From Mesaphorura yosii (taxonomy: Eukaryota; Arthropoda; Collembola; Poduromorpha; Tullbergiidae), in the NCBI GenBank assembly GCA_009869945.1, contig WIXG01000331.1, forward strand, positions 1 through 64,000: 64,000 nt of DNA, read 5' to 3'. The notes beneath the pieces are model-generated. The model was not told the DNA's origin. It saw only the letters and a program-made list of their open reading frames with translations, and ran no database searches. Position 1 is the stretch's first letter. Every line of letters starts with the position of its first letter. Positions 49,506-60,614 of the stretch are shown here, piece by piece. Both the position numbers and the translations under genes were made by a program.

Positions 49506-50242
49506 TCAAGTGAAGCTAAATAGGAAAGAATACGACACCGTAAAACATGTCAGCGTCCATAAAAATGTAGAGTAAGAGCCATTAGATGTATTAGTAGCCT
49601 TATTACAGTAATCCGTATGACAAATGCAGGACCTGTACGGGAACGGAGGGCTCGGCGAAGGAATCTCCGGCTCCGAGTAACAATGGTCACTCGTAATTGT
49701 CTTATTCTTCTGCTGAAAAAAGTTTAAGGGTTTGCACCCGCGTGTAACCATGTCTCGTCCTGGAGAGCGAAAAGTTTATCTATATTTTGTATGACCGACT
49801 AAATCCTTATTAGTAAAAGACTTGTGTGACGTACCTTGCCTGCCACCACCAAATACAGATGTCTTGATGCAGACATAGTCCTCTGATGAACATTGAATCG
49901 TTGATTTGGAAAGTAATTTGGAACAACCGTCAAGGTAATCGTTAGAATACTTCGAATGATGCCCGTAAGCTGACGACTCTGTTCCCTCGGATGGTTTGAT
50001 ATTTGACGGGGGATCATTACACTTTATGCAGACAATAGCGGTCACGGTTTGGCTGCCCAAATTGATGTGCACGACTGCTAGAAGTACACCAATTTAACTA
50101 AAAATCTAATAAATTTCATAAATTAAACCACCTCACCAAAGAGTATGAAAGCGAGCATCGTTGGACAAATTGATGATATATGCGTGAACGTTTCCCGGTA
50201 GAAGACTGTTCGCTGTGCTTTAACAATCGAAGACGCTTGCAT
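49506..50242 (-). CDS. Ly6/uPAR three-finger protein, probably GPI-anchored
   Basis: Three exons, 50242-50137, 50077-49835 and 49759-49506, give 200 residues from the first ATG. A start at 50158 (MLAFILFAVVHINL) would give 172 residues with a cleaner signal peptide and is the more likely one. The mature part has the Ly6 cysteine pattern: CIKC near the N-terminus, then GCSKLL, CSSEDYVCIK, RGCKP, HCYSE and SCICHTDYCNKA. It ends in a hydrophobic stretch without charged tail, as for GPI attachment. Arthropod relatives include sleepless/quiver and boudin, which tune ion channels or septate junctions. The function here is open. Exon 2 has tandem acceptors (TAG/CAG, 50077 or 50074), giving a one-residue difference. 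AATAAA on the minus strand is at 49500-49495. Confidence 0.8.
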
Positions 50243-51945
50243 TTTTTGCCGAAAATATTTCCGATTGGTAGACCTTTCGAATTTTGACAGGACTTCAGAA
50301 CTTCAGTCTTCTACCTGAAACTACAGTTCACCAAGAGCAACGCAAAAAGAACGTTGGTACACGACGTTGTTATTCAGGACAAAGGAAAAGATTCCAATGG
50401 AATTTTTACTCCGATGAAGAAGTTAGATTTCTTTGCTGAGATCAAGAAGCTGGCAACTGATTTTTCCACTCTTTTTCAGTTCGAACCAAATCGCAGAAGT
50501 GTGGCTCGATCGCGATGGCGCCGACGGCTGTCTCCGACCCTCGCCTTATTAAAATGACGACCGTGAAGTGCTTACCAGTAATCAATAAAATATTGTGACA
50601 TTCAAGTGCAGCCTCGTATCATTGGGCACATCTGTCTGGGAGACGGTCTTGAGACTTCTCATGTGCTAGATAAGGCAAAAGGTGCAGCTCGTGGACTGCA
50701 CAGCATATCATTATGCTGATCATTGCATTTATGGAATTTGGATGAATTATTTATGATTCAAATTCCAAGAAATTCCACTTCGAAATCTTCACATTTTGTA
50801 ATTCTAGTTCTTTGTCGTGACTGGCACACTAGAAGTTCATGAAAGCTTAAACTGTAGGACAACCATTGCAGTTTTGTGCTTTTATTAGTTCGCATACTTA
50901 GTAGACTCCGATTTATATTAATTCGACGCGTGCAGTTTCATTTTCAGCCTTGATGCCACACAGGAAAGAATTTGTGACCACAAGTAAAAGCAGGAAGCTC
51001 AAAATTCCGTGGTTTGGAGCTGGAACCATTTCTATGCGAGCGAATATGCTTCACTTTTCAACCTGAGCACTTCATCTTTAATTTTTGCGGCTGTTCCGTG
51101 GAATATTTTCCATGTGCTAATCAAAAATGTGAATGCAAAGAATGAGTATCTCATATGCTCTACTTTTCATACAGCTATAATATTGTTACCAACTTGAGAC
51201 CATTGAATTACTCGCATTCAGACTCAAATCAATTTCTTGTTGGCCCATTTCATTATTAAACTGTGCCTGAGGAATGCACTTGAGCATTTTCTTGTTTTTA
51301 CAATCACGGACGATCGATCACTAACACAACAGTATTAACGTAAGCTGGGCGAGATTTAGACCAGCTACTCGCATCTAATCTGCCTGCATTAGAGAGAATC
51401 TCTTTTGAGTTTATAATTTCCTTGCAGTTAAGTGAGCCATTCTTGAGTAAAATTGCTCGCACTGCTCAGGTTGCTTGAGGTGAATTTGAGCTTCATAAAT
51501 CACTCGCTGCTGCTGCATTAAAGTAATAGCAATGATAATTGTGGATTAATTTTACTTCGTATACAACAAGCACAGATGTGGAACGAATGTAAAATGGGCA
51601 GATGGAAGTTTGTACGCACCGCATACATACATGTTCATCTATCATGCACTGTAAATCACTCTGTAAAACGAACAGGAAAAGCTTGACGCATAAATAGTGG
51701 GAAATAATGCAATCCGCTGCTGGGAGATTGAACGCGACGAAAAGGCTCTGCGCTGAGTTCCTCTGATCCGTCTCGTTCGTGCTCGTTCGTTTTCATCTTT
51801 TGGGCTTTCAGAGAATGCTCTCACAGAGCCAGTTTTCTTGCGCATGGATCACTAGAACCACTTTGCACTTTACAATTTCCTTTCTCAATACCCAAAAGCT
51901 GCGCTCGCGAGTGTCAATTTTTCCACCACATGAGTCGATCTACTA
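50243..51945. other. Intergenic, no gene recognised
   Basis: Short ORFs only (50354-50557 and 51009-51197), none with a recognisable pattern or in-frame splice support. It contains the 5' flank of the Ly6-like gene and the 3' flank of the SANBR homologue. Confidence 0.4.
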
Positions 51946-54343
51946 CTACATTATGCCACTTGCTCCTGAACGAGAGTTTTGCTGCGATTTGCTGTTTTCA
52001 TCTAACCACATTTGCTCCAGTTTTACAAACGATCCCGAGGTTTCCTGCAAACCAAAGATAAATGTAATGTGAATCTGACGCAACAATTTAAAGCTGCCGG
52101 ATACCTGTGCAATGAGATTGAATCGATTGCTGCGCGCACTCCTCGTCCGCGAAAATTGTGACAGTGCAACGTCAAAGTTGGAATCGACTGGGACTCGTTG
52201 TGCCAGAAAAAGAGTGAGGTCCAGCATCAGCTTCTCCTCCGTCTCACGCTGCATGTCTTGGTTGTACCGCGTGCTCAATTCGTTGTTCCAGATCCAATTT
52301 TCCGGCTCATGACGAGTGCTTGGACTCGAAATTGGTGAACCAATGTATGGAAATCGACACCCTGCTGGACCTCCGCTCTCGGAGTCGCTTGACGAATCGT
52401 CGTCATCCGAATCGGACGCGTCCAAGTGAGGTTGGCGCATAAGTTTGATTGGCGAAGCAGGCCTCAATTCACTCTGACCCTTGACTGTCGTGGAGGCTAG
52501 ACACGATGAAGAGGTGAGGGTCGTTGGATACACCGACCTTCCTATTGACAGCTGAATTAAATTGTGAGTAGACGCTCCACGCCTGTAGGACGGTTCGACA
52601 GATTCGACATCACAAGCGATAAGATCCAGATACTTATGAAGAATTTGTGACGCCCTTGTTGTGCCGGCGTCGATGACGTGTTCTTTTGCCCGGCAACCCT
52701 GTGAAATGTATGTAATATTATTTATTGGCAACCGGATAAAATAAAACTCCTCTGCTTACACTTAAGTTGGGAGATGTCAAGTACTTGTACGTGAGAGCAT
52801 TGCAGCACGCAAATTTTCCGTACGGTTTGTACACATATTCCTTATCGGGAGATTCTGGCGGGGAAGTGGCTTCTCTCAGATTAGTTTGAGTCTTGCCACC
52901 CGGCTTTTCTTTTCCGGGCTCAGGTTCTGGTGGTACAACTTCGACCAGGAATCTCGGGTTTTCGGAGTGGTAGCGACAATGCTTGAACTCTGAACCAGGA
53001 AATATTGCATGACAAGTCGCACATTTGAAAAAATGTACTGTGGCCCAAAGTCTCCAGTAAACTTTCCTCCAGGATTTGAGTTCTCTCTTCAAGCCAATGA
53101 TATGGCTTCCAAGCGTCCAGTTATCATTCCTCTCATGACAAGAGTACAGCCTGCCTTGCCAATCGAATTTCACACGAGTGCACATCACTTTAGGCGCGAT
53201 TTCATTGACAATGAGCTGGTCACAAAGTTTACAGTGGAAAAGAGTTGCAGTGGAGGAGAAGTGGCCTATTTTCATGTTTGGAACCGTCTTATTCAGCTCA
53301 AGAATGAATTGCGTATAGAGTTTGGAGGTGATTCGATCAAGTCTGTCCGCTGGCACAATAATATCCTCCAGTGTCGTAAGGTTCAGCTCATTTGCAAACT
53401 CGGCTAACAACAAATCGCTTAAACAACCCAGATTTGGTGAGTCTGCAATTACAAGTTGAATGTTGTCCTGCAAAAATTTTAAACAGGTTGATTTTAGGAT
53501 GGACATTTTCAGGAAATCCGCTGAAACAGTCAATCCAACCACATTGATTGCGTCTGAAACGAAATAAAATTATTACAGTATATGGACTTGGCCTGAGTAA
53601 TGGCTAGCTCCTCACAACATACCGAGGTCCGGTGGCTCCACACTTTGTTTAGTGTGATGATCGATCCATTTCATTAGCCACTCAAAAATTGTCACGTCAC
53701 AGTGAATCGTGATGTCCATGTCGTGTAGCTTCTGGCCCTTGGAAATAATGAGTGAGAAGTACCCCATTTCTTGCACCAGAACACTTTGCTGGCACTGAAA
53801 GTCCTGGTGCACGCCTTTGACTTCATCAGAGATGTGAATTACAATGGGATAATCGAGTTGGGTATCGCTCGGTGCCGGTGTTAACGTCCTTTGACTGGAG
53901 CCTTGTCTCGGTTTGATGCTTTTCATCGGAGATACGTCAATTGTTGGTCCAACCAATCCCGAGAGAGCATCAAACGGTTTTGGCGCAGGTTTAAGACGGC
54001 CCAACGACGCAGGTCGAGTGAAGGGGACCAAAAACGGTGTGATCGAGTCAAAAATCCCCTCACGTTGTAATACACTCAGGTCCTGCAGAATTTTAAGTTT
54101 CATGTCGGGGGTTGAGACCAGCGCTTTGCCCATCGTCAGAAAATGATTGAAATTGAACTGGCATTCTTCGACCACAGCTGAGCCGTCGTTGCTCTCTCCA
54201 CGACCTTTATTTTTGCTAGTGCGTTTACCGCTACAAATTGTCAACTTTGCACGGAAAGAATTCAGCAGAAACTCCAGCACTTCGCCAAAATGTTGTTGGG
54301 CCTGAGTGAGAGGCTGCTGCTCCTTTTGTAATTCCATCTCCAT
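51946..54343 (-). CDS. SANBR: SANBR (KIAA1841) homologue, BTB-domain protein
   Basis: Four exons, 54343-53623, 53553-52760, 52698-52105 and 52044-51946, encode 735 residues. The BTB region begins IVIHISDEVKGVHQDFQCQ, with EMGYFSLIIS and ITIHCDVTIFEWLMKW. These match the vertebrate pattern IHVCDEAKNLKQDF, EMKYFAEYL and ISVHCDVHIFNWLIKY. Downstream conserved pieces are ATLFHCKLCDQLI, LKSWRKVYWRLWATVHFFKC, EFKHCRYHSE and, near the end, RYNQDMQRETEEKLM. An acidic Asp/Ser run lies in exon 3. Vertebrate SANBR dimerises through BTB and restrains class-switch recombination, so the arthropod role must differ. The N-terminal part is longer than expected and I see no SANT domain, although the human protein starts with one. 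The 60-bp intron 52104-52045 is in frame and stop-free. Confidence 0.85.
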
Positions 54344-54679
54344 GATAAAAGCACACACCACTCAACGATAATTTTATTGAACTGCATTAACGTTTCTTTA
54401 CTGTTACAATAAATCAAAAATCAACGAATTTCAACGCCCTATTTTAAGGGACTCGGTTTGGTTCGTGAATCGGCTGGAAAGAGTGAGAAACTCCGAATCG
54501 AACCCTGAACCTGAGATTTGTGTAGTCACAAAATTATTGATTTACTTGTTAAATCAATAAGCGGATGTCCATTATTCATATCAGTACATATGAACTCGCT
54601 TAATTCAGAAGAATGCATTGAAAATACAGTTTGATCACTAAGAGAGGATCTCATATTTGGCATAGATTTGATAACGACT

Positions 54680-55290
54680 TTATTCCCAATCTTCTACGGC
54701 GCGTGTTTTCTTCTTGTTCAAATTATGATACAAGGTGGTTCCCCTATTGTCCAGTTGTATTTTATACTGTTGGGAGACGTGATGGGCTCGAGCACTACCT
54801 TCACCTCCACGGAATCCTGCTCCGACTCCTCCGCGAGAACCGCCTAAATAGCAAATGGGGTCTCAAAAATTGACAGAGCCTCAATTGACTACGTAGTGAA
54901 TCAACCTGGGCCAAGCTGTGTGCCGCCATTGGCCCACGTCTGCGGTGCTCCGTGCCCTGTCTGGAACCCACCGCTTCGAGAACCGGTTTCCTGGTGAAGG
55001 GTTTGGTACCGACCGTCCGCATGACGAATTCCGGCGTGGTAGCCATACGTTTCTACGTCTGAAAGACTTTGAGCTCCATTTTTACCTATAAAATGTGGAC
55101 AGACGCAATTGAAATCAAAAACTTGGTTTGAGAGATTGTGCGCAGGGTCAGGCAATATCTTTGGATTACCTCGGGCGTGAGATTGAGCACGTCCATAGTT
55201 GATATTAATTGCTTGGCCTGGAATTACGGTGAAAATTAGCAAATACGCAAAAAGCGCGAGTGAAATTAGCGACAATCGAAGACAGGCCAT
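54680..55290 (-). CDS. Small secreted glycine-rich protein, unrecognised
   Basis: Three exons, 55290-55170, 55085-54906 and 54843-54680, encode 154 residues. A signal peptide (LRLSLISLALFAYLLIFTVI, ending PGQA) is followed by a mature chain rich in Gly, Gln and Arg. It contains YGYHAGIRHADGRYQTLHQE, then GSRSGGFQTGHG and GSRGGVGAGFRGGEG. It closes with a basic KKKTRAVEDWE tail. No cysteine remains after the signal peptide except in its first residues. This could be a cuticle, egg-shell or matrix protein, but no family is recognised. The stop codon TAA is embedded in AATAAA, the first possible poly(A) signal. It is tail-to-head with the SANBR homologue on the same strand, about 340 bp away. 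Confidence 0.6.
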
Positions 55291-57418
55291 TGTAGCCACG
55301 GTTGGGGCAGGTTGCTCCAAATGCAGTAGGAAATACGAATGACAGATTAACTGGTAAACCAAATGGAACCAAAAGAGGTTGCGTAAAAGGAAAATTTGTG
55401 GAAATGCCAAACGACGAATTGGTATTTCCTGTCGCGTGGTAATTCAAGCGAAATTGATGCATATTTTTACGCATGGTCAATACGAAGGTCCCCAAAACAT
55501 TAATTAATGAGTAAGGAGTGGCCAAATTATGAGCAGTTTATTCGCATTCCTTTTAATTTTAGCTAGCTAAGTGATGATTAGCATGTATAGCGGTTTCAAG
55601 TTTTTTTATTCATTACATTTTATGTTTGTACTAAGTGAACAGCACGAAAGCCGTGCTTTGTGCTTCACTGCAGTTTTGACCACAGCGCTCGGCAGTTTGC
55701 TGTGTGGAGAAGCTAGTAATCAGCACTAACTTTAAACTCATTCTATTGCAGCAGTGGTGCCTTTCTGAAAAGTATACTTTCCCGATGAGATGCACTAACC
55801 AAGTGAACGTTATCCTTTTAAATGCTTAAGTGCATAATGCCGCTATGGTCAATGATCAGATAGGTGGATTACAAGCGGACGCTTGGCTGATCGTCCTCCT
55901 CATTTGCTCAAAACGCATTCAAATTCATTCTGTTTTGCTCATCATCTTGTTTTGAGCATTCATGTTTCGGTCTTGTTATCAAAGGGACATATTATGGGAG
56001 TCCTAACCACGTATGTCTATGAGCAGAGGATGATCGTGATACAATGAAGTTCGGCTTCACCGGGCGAGTTCTTGAGAAAAATGATTCGGTTGTATAAGAA
56101 CCCCAATGCCTAAAGCAATCGCCACTCGCTCCGACACTTCGACAGTCAATTCTACGCGAAACATGCGATCTTGAACAACTGACTTGAAAGGTGTCTGGTG
56201 GAATAAACATAGGGAGAAATCACCTTTCGAACTTAGCTTTTCGCAAATTATGTGGAGATGTGGAATTGTGTACGGTAGTAGGACTGTCTAGTCTAGTTCC
56301 TCATAGTTTGTACCATTTGCAAGTACCACGGTCGCTTCTCAACTAAATAGGTAGAGCACTCTGTTAATGCATGATGACCCGGCACAAAATTGCAATAACT
56401 GACACTAAGAAGAATCTCGTCTGGTCAGTTGTGATCTGAGACTGGCATCGGGTGAGAAGCTCGAGGTCGTGGTTCCAGAGTTCAATTCTTCCAGTTGCCA
56501 GCGAAATAGCTAGTCATCAGCCATCATTACTTCAAATTTTTAATCTAGTCTATCTAGTCAATTCAGTGGACCATCTTGGACTGGCTGGGCACCGATTCGG
56601 TGAAATTTTATTGGTAAGCTGAATGGGGAGAAACGGGAAAGCAGGAATCATTTAGACAGGTAGTGGTTTTGAAAGCGCCATACCGCCCAGTCAACCTGTC
56701 ATGCTGGTCGGCCTTCTGCTCGGGCTTCTGCTCGGCCCTTTGCAATAATTGAATTCGGGCGAAAGAAGCCACTGAATTATAGGTCACAAGAGTTAGCCGG
56801 TAACCGATTTTCCCTTCATGTTAAGTAACAGAACGACCTTTGATCTTCATCTAGCATTGACTCTCTGCCGAGTCCGGATCCATTTTAACTGATATACATC
56901 AACTACGGAGCAGTTCACGATGATTATGCGATCTTCATACGAGAAATCTGTCAATGGAGCATGCTATGAAATCGTGTGCGTTTGAGCACGTGAACATTGT
57001 GAGATCGTACGATAGTTTTGCTTTTGCCAGACTTAGAGTACTGATCCAGACGCAGCCGAAGTAGTTGTGGTGTCTAGTGAACAATTTGGCCGAGGTACCT
57101 TACATTCGCAAATAACTGAACACACAACACACCATTTTACTTTATCACTTGAACTCTAATGTCAAGCAGAGATCAAGAATTTCTGTTGCTAACTGAAATA
57201 CACATTTTCTCGCAAGCCTTCGCCACTGTGAATGAAGTAGAATGTATGTAATTAAATAGAATCTTGTCCTGTCTCAATGAATATTTCCTGTATCAATTTC
57301 CACTACTGTGTCTAATTTTGCTCGAATGTTCGCTGGAGGTCAGATGTACAAAGTGCTCCAAGTCAACATGAATGTTATTCCAGTACAGAACTAAAGAAGC
57401 CCACGAGGAGAAGACACA
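55291..57418. other. Intergenic, no gene recognised
   Basis: No coding pattern. It holds the promoters of the minus-strand secreted-protein gene and the plus-strand desaturase copy B. The desaturase leader probably includes the sequence just before its start, whose context is GACACAATGG. Confidence 0.4.
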
Positions 57419-58905
57419 ATGGTCCCAAAACCGAAGTCAGAGCAATTGGACGCAGCCAATCCATTGAACGATGCGATTCCACTCAAAGACGGCTCCATCA
57501 AAGAAATATTGTACGACGGTTACTTTTATGATGTCACCACCTTCATGAGAAAGCATCCAGGAGGAAGCATCATTGATTACTATACAAAGCCTGGTGAAGA
57601 TGCAACGCTTGCCATTCAACAATTTCACCAAAAGTCATCGGCTAAAGTCAATATGATTATGAGCGCGTTGAAGAAAAGACCTGCACGAGACGAAGAATGT
57701 ATGCTTCTTCACAAATGCTTTAATCGTATATTTTAATGTTAATCGATTTAATATTAGAAATATCCCATTGACAGACAACATGAAACACGGTAAACTGGAG
57801 AGGCACAGGGCACTGACTGAAGATTTCACGAAATTATACTTGGAACTGGAGAAAGAAGGCTTCTTCAAGTCGTCTCCTCTTCACCTTGTTTACCGTCTCG
57901 TAGAGATTTTGATCTTGGGCTATTTCTCCTACTGGCTGATATTTTCTCAATCGTACTTTATCAAATTCCTTGGGATTGTGTTGCTCGGAATTGTTCAAGG
58001 TCGCACTGGTTGGATCCAACACGAGTCTGGACATCTATCGTTCACCGGAGTTCCAAAGTTCGATCGCTTCTTCCACGCCATTATATTCGGTAAGAAAAAT
58101 GAAGGGTCAAGTTGTGCAATGGAATATGGAGTAAGCTTGACTAAAATTGCAGGGCTTGGCTTGGGACTTTCCTCAACCTGGTGGGCTCGAGGCCACAATC
58201 GACATCACGCCATGCCACAAAGGCTCAAGCATGACGTCGATCTGGATACACTGCCGTTGGTCGCTTACAACGCGAAGGTTGTCAGAAACTCGAAGCAAGG
58301 GAAAACGTTTCTGATTCAGAATCAGGTTAGTTCCTCAATTTGTTTCTGCCATTACAACCGGTAACTTTTTATAAGTTGCTGCATTGTGTTTGTTGCAGGT
58401 TTACTTTTTCTTGTTGTTCGACACTCTACTGGGAACTTTAATCTGGCAGCTCTACCTTCACCCTCGGTATGTGCTGAAGCACAGGTTCTATTTTCAGTTA
58501 TTCTGGATGCTGGGGCACTACGCCCTCGCGTACCCAATCGGGTTCTGGCCGTGGTTACTTTCAACGTGGGTCATGTCAATCTACTTGTTTGGAAACTTCT
58601 CCCTGTCCCACACCCACCTTGACGTGACCGCTGAGCCGACACACTGGGTCGAGTACTCTCTCGTGCACACTGCCGACGTTCAGCAGACTTGGTGGTGCGA
58701 CTGGTGGATGGGCTATCTGAACTACCAAATTGAGCACCATCTCTTCCCCACAATGCCGCAGTTTCGCCATCCACGAGTTCACGGACGCGTACGGGAGTTG
58801 GCCAAGAAGCATGGAATTCCGTACATTGCCTACTCGTACGTTGAAGCGATGCGAAAGACATTTCAGAATCTGAAACATGTTTCTCAACAGCTCAAAGAAT
58901 TGTGA
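57419..58905 (+). CDS. Front-end fatty-acid desaturase with cytochrome b5 domain (copy B)
   Basis: Four exons, 57419-57698, 57775-58089, 58153-58325 and 58399-58905, encode 424 residues. The order is the same as in copy A: cytochrome b5 (FYDVTTFMRKHPGG, FHQKSS), then histidine boxes HESGH, HNRHH and QIEHH. Splice phases are identical at all three introns, and exons 3 and 4 have exactly the same lengths (173 and 507 bp). Box 1 reads HESGHLS against HECGHHS in copy A, an extra His lost or gained next to the metal site, which might alter substrate preference. The protein reduces and desaturates acyl chains in the ER membrane. AATAAA is at 58912-58917, only 7 bp after the stop. Confidence 0.92.
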
Positions 58906-60614
58906 TGCATGAATAAATATGGGTTCTCCGGAGCTCAGTTTGTATCGTCAACTCTCTGTATCATAGTAAATTTGTATTAGTGACGTCAACAATTTGATAT
59001 CTTCGTATTTAGTTTTACACATAGACACTAGCGAAGTTGAATACGAAAAAATTTACGAAGAGTTGCCAGTCCGAGGCATGTATATTGGGGTAATTTTGTA
59101 AGTAGAACCAACATCTTGCGACGTCGACATTACAAGATTGGAATACGTTAGTACAACGCTCGCACGCTCTCGAGCATGATATCCTACCTCCGTAATTTCA
59201 TAAAGCATTTTACGGCGTTACAACGAGTTGACGATACAAATTGAGCTCGGGAGAAGCCTTAATGTATTTTAAGTGCTGCTGGTTACAAATTAGAAGACGG
59301 TTGTGCCCTTTTATCAGAAAGATCAAACTTGAATTCGGTTTCACACTTCTCAAATGAAAATGAATAAATTGCTTGACCGCATTTGAACTCTTCTGCCGCT
59401 TCCTTCAAAAACTCTTGCTAGGTGAGCTTCATGCATTCTTCATCAGGCCACAAATCATTGCATCAAAGGTCAAAGAAACTGAGCGAACGATTAATTTCAA
59501 TTCAGCCCGACCAAGTGCATCAAAGTGCAATGCGAACGTATTTATGGCATTCGCTTACCGATTTATGGTTTAATTGCTGGTGGTGTCGTCTAAATTGAAT
59601 TTAATGCAATATTTATGACTTCATACACTACAACCGTGTATTTCTATTCAATAATTGCACTATCATACAACTGTTTACATTTGGTTTTATGTCTAATTTT
59701 TAGTACGGAGGATGCTTCACTATTTCAATGCTGCTGGCTTAAGAATTAATACAGTTAACTCTTACAATTATTGAATGGCAAGGGTTTCATCTTGTTATGA
59801 TACGTGTACTTGCACGAGATTTGATCCTTCTCGCGTTTCCGAGTCTCCAGAATTCTTAAAACTTGATAAATCGTCATCTCGGTCTTCGCTGTCAATCGTG
59901 TGTTGAGGTTGGGGCTGACACGAAGATCATCTCCCTTCGCGTATGCTTCCTTTCCTCATCTTGCACTGAATCTCAGCCGCTGCGTCGCTCTCACAATAAC
60001 TTTTCAATAAAAGCGTGGTGTGTAACATAATGCATGCTTATAACTTAACAACACTCCTCCAGACAGGCCAGAGAAAAACCACCACAGAAACGAAACACAT
60101 TCATAAAGTCAAAGAATTCTCATTCGCATTTCATCTCACGACAGTTCAACATCTTTCCTCCCGTCGCAGACAGCTCGCTTCGGTTCCTTGTCCCAATCGC
60201 AAGCCACATGGAGACATGGAAAAGGCTATCTCCCAGTTAGAGAAGTGCTTGTGGATGTATTTTTAGAAAGGCAAGAATTCTTCATAACTCAAGTCACTTT
60301 GTCATGAGAGGAAGAAAACGCTAATTAAGTCAAAAAAGGAAATAATTGCATGCTTGTTTCTTTTGCGCCACCCAAACACATGCACTTGGCTACCGCCAAC
60401 GGAGAAGTCTTCTTGTGGAGTTCCAGTCAACCCAATCCCAGTTCCCCAGCAGTAATTCTGTGCCACATGGAACCGCGTGCCTGTGCTCATTAACTTCTGG
60501 TCTCGCTTCTTCCATTGCCGTTTGTCGTGTTTTTGCCAACCAAAAGTATGAGTGAACTTTGTGCATTCGATATCAAGTCGATTGGGGAACGTGCGCAAGG
60601 AAGTTGAACTCGAA
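58906..60614. other. Intergenic, no gene recognised
   Basis: 3' flank of desaturase copy B and promoter side of the fibrillin-like gene. Short ORFs only (for example 59373-59573 and 60015-60266), none recognisable. Confidence 0.4.
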
